From positions 4,678,537 through 4,742,536 of the forward strand of contig JAJEKV010000066.1 of NCBI GenBank assembly GCA_021234155.1: DNA of 64,000 bases, read 5' to 3'. The DNA is from Isoetes taiwanensis (Eukaryota > Streptophyta > Lycopodiopsida > Isoetales > Isoetaceae). Shown in pieces: positions 1 through 13,081 of the stretch; the stretch's first letter is position 1; each line of letters begins with the position of its first letter. The notes below the pieces were generated by a model. The model was not told the origin of the DNA and made no database searches. It saw only the letters and a list, made by a program, of their open reading frames with translations. A program made the position numbers and the translations under genes.

Positions 1-3000
1 ATTATTTAAGGTACTCTTCATTCCTTGCAACACATTCCAACAAAATTTGTGTTGCAAGTCTTCACCTGTAAAATCTGTACTAATTTTACAATATCTATAA
101 TTACACACTTACTATCTTAATTATTAGAATTACTCTAAGGTAATGTTTAAGACATTCTTGTACTATTTTATTATCCAATTAACTTATGACTTCATAACTT
201 AATCCACTTAAAGGTAATTATTGCCCTTACTTAATACAATATTTAAGTTTATCAAAGTTTATCAATTCCATACAAAATTTACACTTCTAAGGTACTCTTC
301 ATCCCTTGCATCACATTATAACAAAATTTGTGTTGCAAGTCTTAAATGCTTCGACCTCCTCGCCCTCCCATGGTCGTCACTACGTTAGAACCATTTTAAG
401 CTTTAATAAAATTTTGGTTATATGGTGACCACCCCACCTATCTATATGGATGCATGGCTAATCTCCCGGCGTAGGAAGAGGGTGAATCTTCCATTATGGC
501 CGTGGAGGCGGCACCTATATGCCTATATGCCCCTCATGCCTACACCCTAGTTGCCCGGCGTGGAGGATAGGTCCTTCAGGTATATGGGTGAAGGCCCGGA
601 TTCCTCCTATCAAAGCATATATGGGGCTAGAGGTGCTTTTCCTATCAATGCATTCTGAATGACCTCCTTTCTCTAAATTAGGTCTACCTCAGGTGGAGCG
701 GGTAGGTTCTTTCGTGCAAAATCTACCTTCCACTCATAAAGTCAAAAGAGCGTGGTCATTTTTTAATAAAATTACACCACTCGATATAAAATCACCGGTA
801 GAAAAATCTCATCGCCGTCGCAGCGAAAAACCATGCAGCCCCTTACCTCATAGGTTGCAAAATGGTCGACTTTACGTCTTGGCGAACACATGAGAGTTTA
901 ATCTAAACACAAATAGAGCATTCGGAAACTTTTTGTTGGCAAGGCTGATTTAATGCATGTGATTAACATAATTACCTTCGCGAAAGTTTCAGCGTCTGAT
1001 TAACATTATCATAGCGTCTGTGATACATTTTTTATATATATTGTACAGTTAGGTTTTCTCTAAGCCAAACAATATTTAATTCCTAGCCCAACCTTGCATT
1101 ATTTAACCAAAAACCCTTTTTTTTGACCTTTTCTTAGTTTTAGGGTTTTGTTGTTTTTGATCATAGGCAAGTCTCTTCCTTTAGGGTCTTGCATTACCAA
1201 TGTAGAAGTAGCGATGGTAAGATGCCTAAGTATATGGTGAATTCTATTTTAGAAAAAAAAATAATAATAATAATTTAAGCAAATAGCTATCCTTAAAATA
1301 AAAAAACAATCCTGAAAAGGATTGGTTAACATCCTTAAACACGTATAGGGGCTTTTAGGGTTTAACTTGTTTCATTAAAGGCACAGGCATGCCCATCAAT
1401 TTCTATCAGTTATTAGGATCTATATTTAACTTATCTATAAGACACATTAAAGCTTAAATACATCCCTTTAGTAGGCTATAACCCTCCACCCATTTGTTGG
1501 CCTTGGTAATTTGGAATGACTTGGAAGGTGTCGTTGTCCTTTATTAAGGGTTAGGAGAATGGTTTTATCAATTCACACCTAGTTCCAATGGTGTTGTTGA
1601 TGAAAGCCTCCGAGCCTAATATATCCTATCTGTTTGATAAGCATTCGATTGGTCCGGTCTTTTGAAAGTGGGTGACCTAGGACAAGATACAATGCATTTA
1701 AAACTTACTCACGTTCATTTTGGAAATGGTAGCCCTATACTTTCATAAAAAAGTGTTTTGGTCTTTTATTTGTTACCCCTTCCTTGGCCTTGCACATACA
1801 TACTCATGTTAGGGTCCCTTAGTGTAGGAAGCTTAAAATTAGTGTTTTTTACTAGCCTAAGCTAAGTTATTAACCATCTAAGATGGATGCATATATTATT
1901 TTATCATTTTGTTTCACTTGTAATTCTTGAGTTACCCACTTAGTTAGAAGTCGGTTGCTAAACCACAAGGTTTTGTCATTAAAACAATTCCTTTTTGTCT
2001 CAAAGTTAAATTGCATTACTATAATGGCATTAGTTTTTGGATGAGCGCTTAACATGTATTATTCTTTTCAAATTCTGGGATTCCCTTTCTTGGTTATTTA
2101 AACTCTTGGAATATTCCTGCCAGCGTAGAAAGATGTAGACCACAACAAGCATGGTCTACTTTGAGGGCCAATTTCATTCTTTTTCTTTTAGTCACAATGC
2201 CTCAGCTCAGAGTTTTGGAATTGATTAGATTTATACATGGTCAACCATTAGGGCTGGTAAATGATTCCTTCTTAGCTTGAGATGATCAATCTCACCGAAA
2301 GAGTGGCAAGAGGTCGTTGGATAGTGGGTAACATTAGTGTATAAGTTTAGTGATCCCTAGTTGCAAATTTCCTTCCCGGGGCTCCTTGAAAGAAAAAGCC
2401 TCACATATTGGCGTGGACCAACAGAAAATGTGAAGAAAGAGGCCCTTCTAACCCCCATCTTGGATGTTATTTATACATTGGAAATCTAAAACTAGGCCCC
2501 ATGGCAGAGATAGATCCAGTGGGAGCTTGCTAGAAGCGGTCACCACTCTTTACTTGGTTGCCATGAGTAGATTCATCACAAATAATAAGCGAGACGTTGG
2601 TTACGGTTCATATGATGCGGTGTATAAGTGCAATATTTTAGGGGCTCCTTTTATGTAAAGATGAACTTTGTTCGTGTAAAGCCTCTCCAAGCTGGTCTTT
2701 GATGGTGTAGTTGAGAACCCAAAATCTTCATGGAAGCTTTTGAAAAACATGAAGTCGGGAATGCAAGTTGAAAAAGATCTTATATCTGTTGAACTCTTTG
2801 TCTTGGCGGCCTAAGGGGCGACTTAATTTTCCTTTTTGAATGGAGGTTAAGTTGGCAACCTTCTTTACGCCAAGTCATGGGTCAATGCCTTTCTTGAGGA
2901 GTGGTTGCATTTATGTTGATTGCATGTCCCCCACCAGTTGAGGCGGACTTGACATCTCTTACGTTTGAATTATTTGTTGCCTCTGGGGGGGGGAAATAAC

Positions 3001-5833
3001 AAGGAACTATACATGCAAAGCATATAGCTTACATAATTACAATTACTTAATAGAGCTATTAAGTCCCCTTGTGCCTCCGTCGAGAGTTGCACACCTAATC
3101 CTTTTGGTAATGTCATTTGTGATTCCTCCCTGGAATGGTGTTGACGATCTATATCCTCCTATTTGTAAACGCGATGGCATTACAGGGGTAACTTGTTGAT
3201 ATGCTTAGGGCCCTCGATGTTTGGCTATGGCACAACACGCTTTGCATCACATTCTAACTAAAGGTGTGTTTTTGGTCGTTGATGCTTCGAAGGCGGTGCA
3301 CCTCCCGATTCTCGTTTCCAGGTTTGTAATTGTTTCCCCTTCATGATACTTGAAGCTATTTTGAGGCTCCTATTTGAGGTCAATAGGAGCTTCCTTGGCT
3401 ATACTCCTCTGGAGTTGTTCTCTTTTGATTGTTCTTTGAATGAGGGACAAATCCTTGGGTTCACCATGTTGCATGCAAGTCCGCGTGCAAGTCATCATTG
3501 CTCTCGCCTTGCCTCACCTAGTTGGTTCTCCATCGAAGCTTCCAATCTTCCTTGCCGATCCCTCGACACCGGCTTGGACGCTGTCACGCCTGCATATGCT
3601 ATGCATTCAAACTTCTTGTCTTGAGGTACCCTCCGGTGGTTTTGATTGTGCCCGCCAGTTTTGATCCTCCCATTATGCCTCTAGGAAGCTCTTGGAAGAA
3701 GTTGGTTGCTAACACTTCTCCAGACTTTCAGTTCGACCTTTGTCCCTCTATGCATGCCTCATCCTCTCACAAGTAAAGCTTCATGGCTCTCTCCCCTCAA
3801 GGCTATATTGTCGGGGTGATGGATCCTTATATTTGATCCAGCCTTGACCCTTTTGAATTGAAGAAGAATCTGCCTTAGATATAGTCTTGTCGTTGAATAG
3901 CCCGGGCTATTATCTTGAACTCTCTTTTTTGCGAAGGTGCTTAGTTGCTATCCTTTGCATCAAAGGTGTCGAAAGTGCTTCTAGATGGCGTTTGATGTCC
4001 CTCAAATGGAGAAGCGATCGGCTTCTTTTTCTTCTAATTAATGGTAGGATACCCCATGAAGCCATCACCTAGTTGTTGAAGGATATCTCCTCGAGGGATA
4101 GTTGCCTTTCGTAGTGCCTCTCCATCTAATACACGTGTCAGCAGCGCATCACCCCATATTACCACAAGGTGGAATTATAGTTTGTCTAGTAGATGTTGCC
4201 TTCCTAGTTGGCTCGTTGATGTCCCGGGTCGTTTCTCCTTCTATTGTTGAGGCCACTTTCGTGTCATAAGTTCAAGCCAAGGTTGCCGCTGCCACAAAGG
4301 GGTAGTGGTGAAGTCGACGATGTCCTTGTAAAGAAATACATGATCTTGACATGACCGGTGGTTGTCTCTTATTCGACATTGGGTGGGACAAGGAGCGGTC
4401 TTCTACTTGAGGGCACTTCAAGTGTTTGAAGAGAAGGTTTGCTTTGGGCTCGTCCATTTCTCCCTCGTTGTTCTTGCTCTTCCATTTTGATCTTGGGCTA
4501 TAGTTGTGCTTCCTTGCTTCCTCATTTGGTAGTAGTCAATGAAGGAGCTTTCGATCCTAGCGCTTAAACCAGGGAAAACATGACTTTTAAACTCATGTTT
4601 CTACACTATATAAGATGAGCACCGAGATATACAATAGACATATACGCATTTACATTGGGATTTTTAATTCATCCACTTTTTTCAAAACAACTACGGAGAT
4701 CTACTTAAATGTTTACACTCCTTTAGGGTTTCCCCCTTCCTATCCTTTGATCCTTCATGGTTTTGCTACATCTTCTTTCGCTTCCGTTGACTCCGAGATT
4801 CCTTGAGAGATGCTACTATTTTGAGCTTCATGTCTGATCCGAGCTTGCCACCCCAAGTTGCGAAGAGTGTTCGTCGATGTGATCCCTTGAAAAGATGTCC
4901 TCCTTAATGTGTATGTCCGTGAAGGAATGCGGTGGACCGCTCAACGCCCCAATATGCAAAGGTCTCGTTGCAAGGTTGCCATGTGCGTGTGCCATTGATG
5001 GGTTGATCACCTGGCTGTTGCAGTCGGGACGTTCTTGAATGTCTTCAAGCTCCGAGATGGTCATTAGGGCGGTTGTCATTCCTCCGTGAGGTTGAATTCT
5101 GAGTGCGGACATTGATTGGGCTTTGCTTCATTCCGAGGTGCCTCTCGGGTGATTATATGTGGTCATCTCCATTGCACCTACCTAGCTTCTTAGACGTTGC
5201 CTTGTATCGATTTGTACCCGCTGGCTATAATGGCGTCTCCTCGTCCCTTGGATCCTATCCATTCGAAGTCTCATACCCCGGCCTTGGAGACTAAAAGTCG
5301 CTCCTTCCTTTACTTTTATAGGCATTGTGTCGCCATGCCTTCCTCGGCCGGAAGATTATGCCCCTCGCCCTATATTCGTGATGCTAACGACATTCTTTGC
5401 TAAGTGTATTTACCTGCCTTTATGTTCTTCTATTTGAAACTCATGCGCTACGAGTTTGGTGAGGGTATCGAGATACTTTTCTGAGGATGTGAGCTCGCCA
5501 AAATGGTAGCCGGGAGGTTGACATCTAGAAGATTCTTGATGGGGTTGGTTACCGAATATTTTCTCATTTGATGAAGATTGATGATAGGCCGGTGGTGTCC
5601 TCGTTCTACTCTTTTTCATTAGATGAGGTGTTTGTCGCTGTGCTTCCCTCTCTTGGAGTGCCTTTTCGGTCTCCTCTCCTTATCTTGTCAGGACATCGGC
5701 CGGGACCTTGATGTCTTCAAGTCCAAGGCGCCTCTAGCTCTTCTCGGTGGCTCGCGCCTCAGCCAGTAGCAGTAACGTGATATACTAGAGTCTAAGGGTC
5801 AACTTGAAGGGCTCTCCTACAACATTTTGGGCT

Positions 5834-6034
5834 CTATAAGCAAGCAAGATGAAACTCGACCAACATTATGGAGACATGTCTATAATCTCCAAGTCTATGG
5901 ACATTAGGACGTGTGGTATGGTATGACTTGAGGGTTGTTTTGCAAAACTCCATGATGTTTGAGGCATACCTAAGGTCCCCAAAGTTGGTTTGGGGGAGTC
6001 CACCCTGGTACCTGGATTCCTTTGGGTGGCACAT
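5834..6034 (-). pseudogene. Short open tract in retrotransposon leader-proximal internal region (unit 1)
   Basis: A minus-strand open stretch of 66 codons with peptide pieces such as PQTNF, YASNIM and YRHVS. The equivalent places in units 2 and 3 (about 15400-15620 and 24940-25209) give related peptides. It lies where a gag gene would begin, about 1.8 kb downstream of the primer binding site on the minus strand. I see no zinc knuckle or capsid motif. Sharing the peptide may simply reflect shared nucleotide sequence, so a protein role is unproven. Confidence 0.25.
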
Positions 6035-6489
6035 GCCTAGACTCTAGCCCATTTAGGTATCCGCAATGGGCCGTCAATGTCTGAATTATAGATACGGAAA
6101 CCTATTAGAAGGGCACAAAATTAGGTCATCAAGGTTTATGCCTTTGGCATGAGCAGAGGTGATGTACCAACGTTGGACTCGGTTTGCTATCTTTGAGGTT
6201 GATGACTATAACAAAGGGGTGTTCTTGGGCACTTCTACCTTGGAGTAAGGCATCAGCTTTGGGAGGTAATACTTGTGAGGTATCACCCGGGTATGCTTCT
6301 ATTTACAAACAAAATGAGTTGGAAAACAATTCAAGGGTTTAAGCAATTTTGGTCATTTTGAGCTGGGGTTTGAGTTTCTAGCCTAATTTGAGGTCATAAA
6401 TGGATTCTAGGCTGTCTAACGGTCCTATTGCAACAAATTTCTTTGATTTGGAGCTCAGTAGCTCAAGTTATGGGTTTTGAAAAATCGCC

Positions 6490-7566
6490 ATTTAAGATGC
6501 CAGGGGGTGTTAGGGTTGGGACCTAAGTGGCCTTTGGGCCCACTCTTGGAGTCATTGGCCTATCTCTGCCTAATGGATGCCAAGAATCCACCTGGGAAGG
6601 GTAAATTCTATTAGTTTTCTTCCTAAATGCAAGTTTCTTTTTTTTATTCGTTTGGAGCAAGTAGGGCTAATCAAGGATCAGATTAGGTACGGATGACTCT
6701 AAGAGTTTATTGAGGAGGGGATTACTTGGGACCTAACTTATGCTTAAGACTCTTGAGGCAAGTATAATTAAACGAGGCGACGATCCAGATATTGTACCCA
6801 CTTGAATACACATTTTAAACGACTATATATCTTTATTATAGGGGAATTTTCATACATCACATATAAATTTGTTAGTTACAAACCAAAAACTTCTTTCTAT
6901 TTATAGTGCGGGTCCTCTTGATGTACTTGAAAATCCTCATGACCAATGTCTTTTATGTGGGCTCATCACATCATTTTTTCAAGTGTTGCGACTCCATCTC
7001 TCGATTTGCTTAATTTTTGGTTTTCCATGAAATCTCCTTCTTCGGGAAGGTAGGTTCAACTATTTTTCTTCGAACCCCTCTAAGCATCCTCGAGGAGGGT
7101 ATTCCTAGCCCGTTCTCTGTCATGCCTGGCGCACCCTTAGAGGTGTTGTCCCTTCCATTCTAAACTTATCCAATTTACACAATTTAACATGTTTCCCACT
7201 AATTTAATCATTATAAACAAGATTCTATTATTACCTTTTACTATTTGAGTAAGTTATGATCAATTTTTTGAGGTCACTTTTAGGGATGACTCTAAGAGGC
7301 AAGGAAGGTTAGGTCGGGGCCTAACTATACTCGGCACTCTTGGAGGCATTGTTCCAAAAGTGACTTGTACTTAATGTTTTTGATGTTTTAACATATAATT
7401 CTAGCTATTTTAGGGCTTTTTTAATTGGGATTTCATCTTTTATTTTATCATTTGGAGTTCCTAAGGCCAAGTTCTATACAAGGGGATGGGGTGACTTCTC
7501 TAAGAGTCTTGTGAGAGGGCCATTAGGTCTGAACCTAACATGCCCCGGCGCACTTTTGGAGTCATT
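6490..7566. repeat. Cluster of five nested palindromes, unit 1 (degraded)
   Basis: Degenerate copies lie at about 6490-6560, 6690-6757, 7071-7146, 7284-7350 and 7491-7566. They match the positions of the better-preserved clusters at 16035-17138 and 25608-26708. Here the outer arm GTGCGC is usually replaced (for example AAGAGTTTATTGAGG), while the inner TTAGGT/CCTAA arms survive in the fourth and fifth copies. The cluster begins about 0.24 kb from the primer binding site, in the element's RNA leader. Confidence 0.65.
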
Positions 7567-7801
7567 GGCCTAAAGTGCTTGAAATTTAGTAGGCTCTTAA
7601 GTGCTTTTTCGCCCATTTTGTTCTATCTTACCTATGTTCTCTAATTATCCTAATCCTAGATAATTACTAACTCTCCCCGAAGAAAAATTTTCCCGCCTAC
7701 TTCGAGGTTTGTGCTTGGGCTTTTACCTCCAAGACTGAATATCTAGATGAGTTAGTTCCTATAGGGTTTTGGCGGTGCTTTCGATCACATCGCCAAGATC
7801 G

Positions 7802-7812
7802 TAGCTGGACCA
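7802..7812 (-). promoter_or_regulatory. Degenerate primer binding site, unit 1
   Basis: The sequence TAGCTGGACCA occupies the place of GAGCTCGATACCA in units 2 and 3, directly left of LTR1. It is recognisable as a primer binding site only by alignment. Confidence 0.5.
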
Positions 7813-7813
7813 T

Positions 7814-9377
7814 TATCAGGACGCCCCTGGCCATATATCATGATGCCCGATCATGATACATCCGGGAGATCATCCTCAAACGTTCATTGCCACGACATGA
7901 GGCCGCCCACCTAACATCGGGCCCTTGATGGTGGTTAAGACCATCCCGACGGGGAAGAATGGACGTGTCATTCATCCTCGCTCCTCGGGATTGAATTTGA
8001 ATCAAGGGTTTTGATGGCGTAAACAAACATGAGCACATGACATCAATCAGCAATAACATACCCAAAAAGGGTGGTCCACCATATCACAAGAGGCTGCAGC
8101 AAACACATCATACAATCAACATAACATGGGAAATCCTACGCCTTCTTTCCAATCAAAAAATACGTATGATTGGGGTTGAGATAATCCAATGCGCATTTAA
8201 TTCATGGCAAATGGATTTGGTCGGGCATAGGAACATGGTCGCGGGTAGTCCACTCCATCTGGCCTTCCTCCGGTATACTTTGGTGATAGGGCTGAAAAGT
8301 ATTGGAGCCTGACCGAAGCTCCCGCCGTGAATAGCCGAGGGGCTACTACTATCGGGTTGCATCTCCCCGAACCCGGCGAGGCAGAGGAGATCTCCCATCC
8401 GTGAGGTTCATGCCAATCACAAAGGCAGCTAGAGAGCCACCGCCGTATTCGGACTTCAACTCACCGGAAGGTGACGATCACCCCACGTTATCGAGCCCAT
8501 ACCCCGCCTCACGCTCTTGGGGTATTAGGCCTAGCTCACGCGGCCTTTGCCGCCGCCGCCGCCAATCGGATCAACCGGGTGGATTTTGGTTTCTCCCTTG
8601 TCGCCTGTCTAGCTGGCCACCCACACCAAAGGGCTTTTATGCCGTGCCGTGATTAATTGGGAATTAATGGGCTAAAACTAGGATCATACAACTATTTGGG
8701 CTCGGGTCTCTACCCCTTCCCAATACACAAAAGAGGGCGATAGAATGTCAAAACATCATCACAATGTAATGAAAATAATAGAATACATCTATTCTAATCT
8801 ACCTAATCATACATGGTTAGGTTCCTTTGTTAGTGTCTATCATTCTTAGGGTCTGAGGGGTCGCCTATAGATAAGAATGGATGCTAAAACCTTGAAAGAG
8901 GCTTCGATAATAACTTGATCTACCTATTGAATCAACCACCCACCCGCATCTTGGCTGGCTCCACTCCTCCGGAAGGCCCATGCCGATCTCGAAGTCCGGC
9001 CGATCTTGGATCGAAGCCGCAACCCCGAGATCGGACTTCTATGCTCGCCGCTTCAGCGGAAATGCATCCTCTCACGCTTCCAATCCTGAGACTATTAAGG
9101 GGCTGAGAACCAAAAAGGGTTTCCCTTTTAGGTTTATGCCCCTTTATCCCCACGAATTTAGGGCTGGTCCCTTTGGTCAATGGTCATTGCCATGGGCAAG
9201 TCGGGATTATATTCACATGTTGCTTTAACATGTGCAATATAATGGTTCACAAGGTCGCACCTAGGGTACTACCCTTACTTGCCGCCGTGGTACATGTCGC
9301 CCGAAGTCGACATGTACTAGTGACGGTGTCGTAAGATAATATACGTATTCATACCGTATGTTTGCCGGAACGCCACA
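7814..9377 (-). mobile_element. Long terminal repeat 1
   Basis: A 1.56-kb LTR matching 17387-18955 and 33122-34675 end to end. Its right edge (the 5' end on the minus strand) is CGCCACA at 9371-9377, followed at once by a purine tract on the minus strand. Its left edge is altered (TATCAGGACGCCCC where TGTGGCGACCC is expected). It contains a perfect-arm palindrome CACATGTT/AACATGTG at 9214-9234 and another, GTACATGTCG/CGACATGTAC, at 9290-9317, both in the presumed U3. It is at once the 5' LTR of unit 1 and the 3' LTR of unit 2. Confidence 0.85.
9290..9317. promoter_or_regulatory. U3 palindrome in LTR1
   Basis: Arms GTACATGTCG and CGACATGTAC pair over 10 bp with a short spacer. The same element is at 18870-18898 in LTR2 and, with a changed left arm, at 34587-34613 in LTR4. 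Its position about 60-90 bp inside the minus-strand start of the LTR fits a U3 regulatory or terminal structure; function is inferred. Confidence 0.5.
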
Positions 9378-9390
9378 TTCTCCCCACCTT
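9378..9390 (-). promoter_or_regulatory. Polypurine tract next to LTR1
   Basis: Minus-strand sequence AAGGTGGGGAGAA abuts the LTR start TGTGGCG. It is identical at 18956-18968 and 34676-34688. A second similar purine run lies about 50 bp further in. This fixes the element's orientation as minus. Confidence 0.8.
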
Positions 9391-12300
9391 GAATTGACCA
9401 TGCGTCGCAAAGATCGTGAGTCTCCCCCACCTTGGGCTCTTCCCCGCCCCGCAACCAACTTGATGCATACAATTTATTACTATTATACTTACACATTTAT
9501 TAAGATTACTTTAAGGCAATATTTTAAATCATTATTACGCCATTACATTATCAAATAACTTGTCAAATCAGAACTTCTATAAAAAAACAAGGTACTTATT
9601 AGTTTTCAAGTATCACAACATTTAGTTTATCACAATTTAACACTTTCATATACAATTATTATTTGTTGTATTTTTTCATTTTTTGCAACACATTCCAACA
9701 AAATTTGTGTTGCAAGTAAAGCGACCTTAAAATCCTCAGATTAATTTTACAATATCTATAATTACACACTTACTATCTTAATTATTATAATTACTCTAAG
9801 GTAATGTTTAAGACATTATCTTTGTACTATTTTATTATCCAATTAACTTATGACTTCATAACTTAATCCACTAAGGTAATTATTGCCCTTACTTAATACA
9901 ATATTTAAGTTTATCAAAGTTTATCAATTTCATACAAAATTTACACTTCTAAGGTACTCTTCATCCCTTGCAACACATTATAACAAAACTTGTGTTGCAA
10001 GTCTTCGAAGCTTCGACCTCCTCGCCTCCTGTTTATTGGTTTCGCAGGTCGTCGCCACTACGCTATAACCATTTTAATTATTAATAAAATTTTGGTTATA
10101 TGGTGACCACCCCACATCTACATGGATGCATGGCTAATCTCCCTTCAGAGGGAAGAGGGTGAATCTTCCATTATGGCCGTGGAGACATCGCCTATATGCC
10201 TATATGCCGCCATGCCTACACTCTAGTTGCCCAAAATTTTGGGAGGATAGGTCCTTTCCCAGATAGCGGGCTTGGAAGGCCGATTCCTTATCAAAGCATA
10301 TATGGGGCTAGAGGTGCTTTTCCTATCAATGCATTCGAATGACCTCCTTTCTTCGAGGTCGCCTACCTCCGCGGGAAACGTAAGTAGACTTTCTAATCTA
10401 CCTTCCACTCATCCAAGCTTTAAACGCGGCCATGCCTACATTGACATTACACCACTCCCTAGAGATCACCGTAGTAATCTCATCATCGGTAGCAACGCAT
10501 GCAACCCTTACCTCATAGGTTGCATGTGAGGGATTATACTTAACTACACATGAAATTAATCTAAACACAAATCACATGCCCCGAGCCGATTTTTGTTGGC
10601 TCCCTTTAATGCATGTGATTAACATAATTACCTTTAACGTAATATTTATGAATTAACATTATCATAGCATCGGATACATTACTTCCGATAGTACAATTAT
10701 ATTTACTCTAAGCTTTACAATATTTAATTACTTTTAGATCAAGGATTATTTTAAACAATAACCCCGATTTTAGACCTATTGTTACATAGAGAAGGTTTTA
10801 GTTATCATACACAAGAATTAGATGTGCTTCTTATTCTCTTCCTTGGGTCTTGCATTACCCTTGGAAGTATATCCCTAAGATGCTTTAAGTATATCCTAAT
10901 TCTATTTTCTATTTATATTTATAAGGACCTCGAGGTCATATAGCTATCCTTGGAAGGAATTGCATCCCTCGCGAAGGATTAATTAACATGCTAACTCACA
11001 TTATCGTTGTTATTTAACTTATTTCGTATGATACATATATGTACATCAATTTCTATGCAGTTATTAGGATCTATATTTAACTTATCTATAAGACACATTA
11101 AAGCTTATAATACATGCGACACCTTACCTAAGGCTAGAACGCATCCACCCATTGAGTCGGGCGTTGAGTAATTTGGAGATGACTTGGTCGCTGCATTGCT
11201 CCCATAGTTTTGCTCCACTTCATTGGTGTAGTTAGCTACCACGCGGGCCTCGCGACGCGGAAGGCCTCCCCGAGCCTAAGGTATCTATCTATTTTACGCT
11301 CTATTCGCCTCGGCCATTGCCGAGTGAACTCTATTCTAATGTCGGTCAATTGATGCAAGTACGCTCAATCCTCGAGATTGAGCCCTCCCACTTTCTTCTC
11401 AAAAGAAAATGGTCCTGCACCCCTTCAATGGCGCTTGTACACAACGCCATATTTCATTCTCTCCTTAAGAGGTTATACGCTTCTTATTTAGCGATTAATT
11501 TACTAGCCTTAGCTAACATATATAACCATCTAAGATGGATATACATATTATGTTATCATTTGTTTCAATATAGTTACGAAGTTACCCACTTAGTTAGAAC
11601 GGTTCCAAACCACAAGGTTTTGTCATTATGACAATTCCTTTTGTCTCAAAAAGACTATTTGATTACTATAATTTTATTTTAAATGTACTTTACATGTATT
11701 ATTCTTTTTATATTCTAGAGATTCCCCTTTCTTAGTTATTTAAACTCTTGGAATATTCCTACCAATCTAATTGATGTCATCGTAACAAGTTGGCGGACTT
11801 GTTAGATTACTTTTTTTTTTTGGTTGATTATTCTTTTGGAGGTACTAGATTTATACATGGTCAACAATTATCCTAGTAATGATTCCTTCTTAGCGAGGTG
11901 ATCAATCTCACCAAGTGATTTCAATACGTTGGATGTCTGTTAACAATCGTGTATAAGTTTAGTCACTCCTATGCGTTTCCTTCCCAATCCTTGACGCTTA
12001 GCTCAATATTGGGGCAATCCTTTCAGCGAGAATATCTGGAAGTGCCTTCTAATCCCAATATGGATGTTACTGTCTATACATTTAATCTACTAGGCCCCAT
12101 GGCCTTAGATCCCTGAGCTTGCTAGAAGCTCATCCACTCTTTGCCTGCTTGAAGTTGCAAGGTACGTTCTTCCGAGTCGCTCGATACTTCAGTCTCCTTG
12201 ACGGTGGCTCCCCTTTGATGTAGAGGTTGACTTTGTTCGTTTAGAAGCCTCTCCTTGCTGGTCTTTGATGGTGTAGTTGGTCACTTGAAATCTTCCATGC

Positions 12301-12799
12301 CACTTTTCAAAAGCCTGAAGGTGGCGCCGTTGAAAAAGATCTTTCATCTTGAACTCTTTGTCTTGGCAGCTAAAGGACGACTCTATATCCGATATTGTTT
12401 CCTTGACTCCATCGACGCCTCATACATCGAGTCCCTCTTGTCGCTATCGCGTTGCCCGAAGAGTGTTGAAGATGTTGATTGCTTCACCCCTGCAAATTGC
12501 CTGACATCTCTTCGTTTGATTTGTTACGCTATGGGAGGGAAGAAATAACAAGGGAACTATACATGCAAAGCATATAGCTTACATAATTACAATTATTAAT
12601 AGAGCTATTGTCCCCCTTGTGCCTCCTCGCTCGAAGTTGCACACCTACTCCTTGGTAATGTCATCGGTGTTCCTCCCGGTGGCATGGTGTTGACGATCTA
12701 TATCCTCCTATTTGTACGTCACTGCATCCCGGTAACTTGTTGATATGTTTGGGCCCTCGATGTTTGTCGGCTATGGCACAACACGCTTTGCATCACATT

Positions 12800-13081
12800 C
12801 TAACTAAAGGTGTGCTGGTCGTTGATGCTTGACATTTCTGTCCCCCTCCCCGATTCTCGTTTCTGCTGTAATTGTTTCCCCTTCATGATACTTGAAGCTA
12901 TTTGGAGGCGCCTCTTGAGGCCGTGGCGCTTCCTTTGGCTATACTCCGAGTTGTTCTCTTCTGCAGCTTGTTCTTTGAATCGCCGATCCTTGGGTTCACC
13001 AAGTTGCATGCAAGTCCGCGTGCAAGTCATCGGCTCGCCTCGCCTTGCCTCACCTAGTTGGTTCTCCATCGAAGCTTCCAA
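12800..13081 (-). pseudogene. Charged open tract in retrotransposon internal region (unit 2)
   Basis: A 93-codon minus-strand stretch rich in Lys, Arg, Glu and Gln, with pieces such as ENQLGEA and RFKEQAAEE that could form a coiled coil. The matching tract in unit 3 (22372-22950) is open in overlapping but shifted frames. Composition would fit a gag-like or structural protein, but no family motif is visible and frame agreement between units is poor. Confidence 0.3.

Larger units (their letters stand above)
1..7812 (-). mobile_element. LTR retrotransposon internal region, unit 1 (most diverged)
   Basis: This is the internal region whose 5' LTR is the LTR at 7814-9377; its 3' LTR lies before the window. 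It aligns with 9651-17386 and 19230-26957, but conserved runs are broken by blocks with no match, for example around 700-1030 and 2110-2220. The first 0.3 kb and the stretch to about 2 kb are AT-rich and show no coding signal. No long frame is open. The leader end (6490-7566) carries five degraded copies of a nested palindrome. I could not recognise gag or pol motifs on either strand. Confidence 0.7.

Noticed and set aside
7814-9377. Possible rRNA or tRNA gene in the strongly conserved LTR block
   Set aside because: No tRNA cloverleaf or rRNA core sequence could be found; conservation is explained by LTR identity.
9870-10070. Shared plus-strand frame of 61-74 codons beginning PLLNTIFKFIKVYQFH (also 19451-19675)
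   Set aside because: AT-rich 3' part of the retrotransposon internal region; no coding signal beyond repetition.
12255-12548. Plus-strand open frame of 97 codons, repeated at 21816-22109 and 35237-35485
   Set aside because: It recurs because the retrotransposon is repeated. It is on the opposite strand to the element, has no motif, and lies where minus-strand coding is expected.
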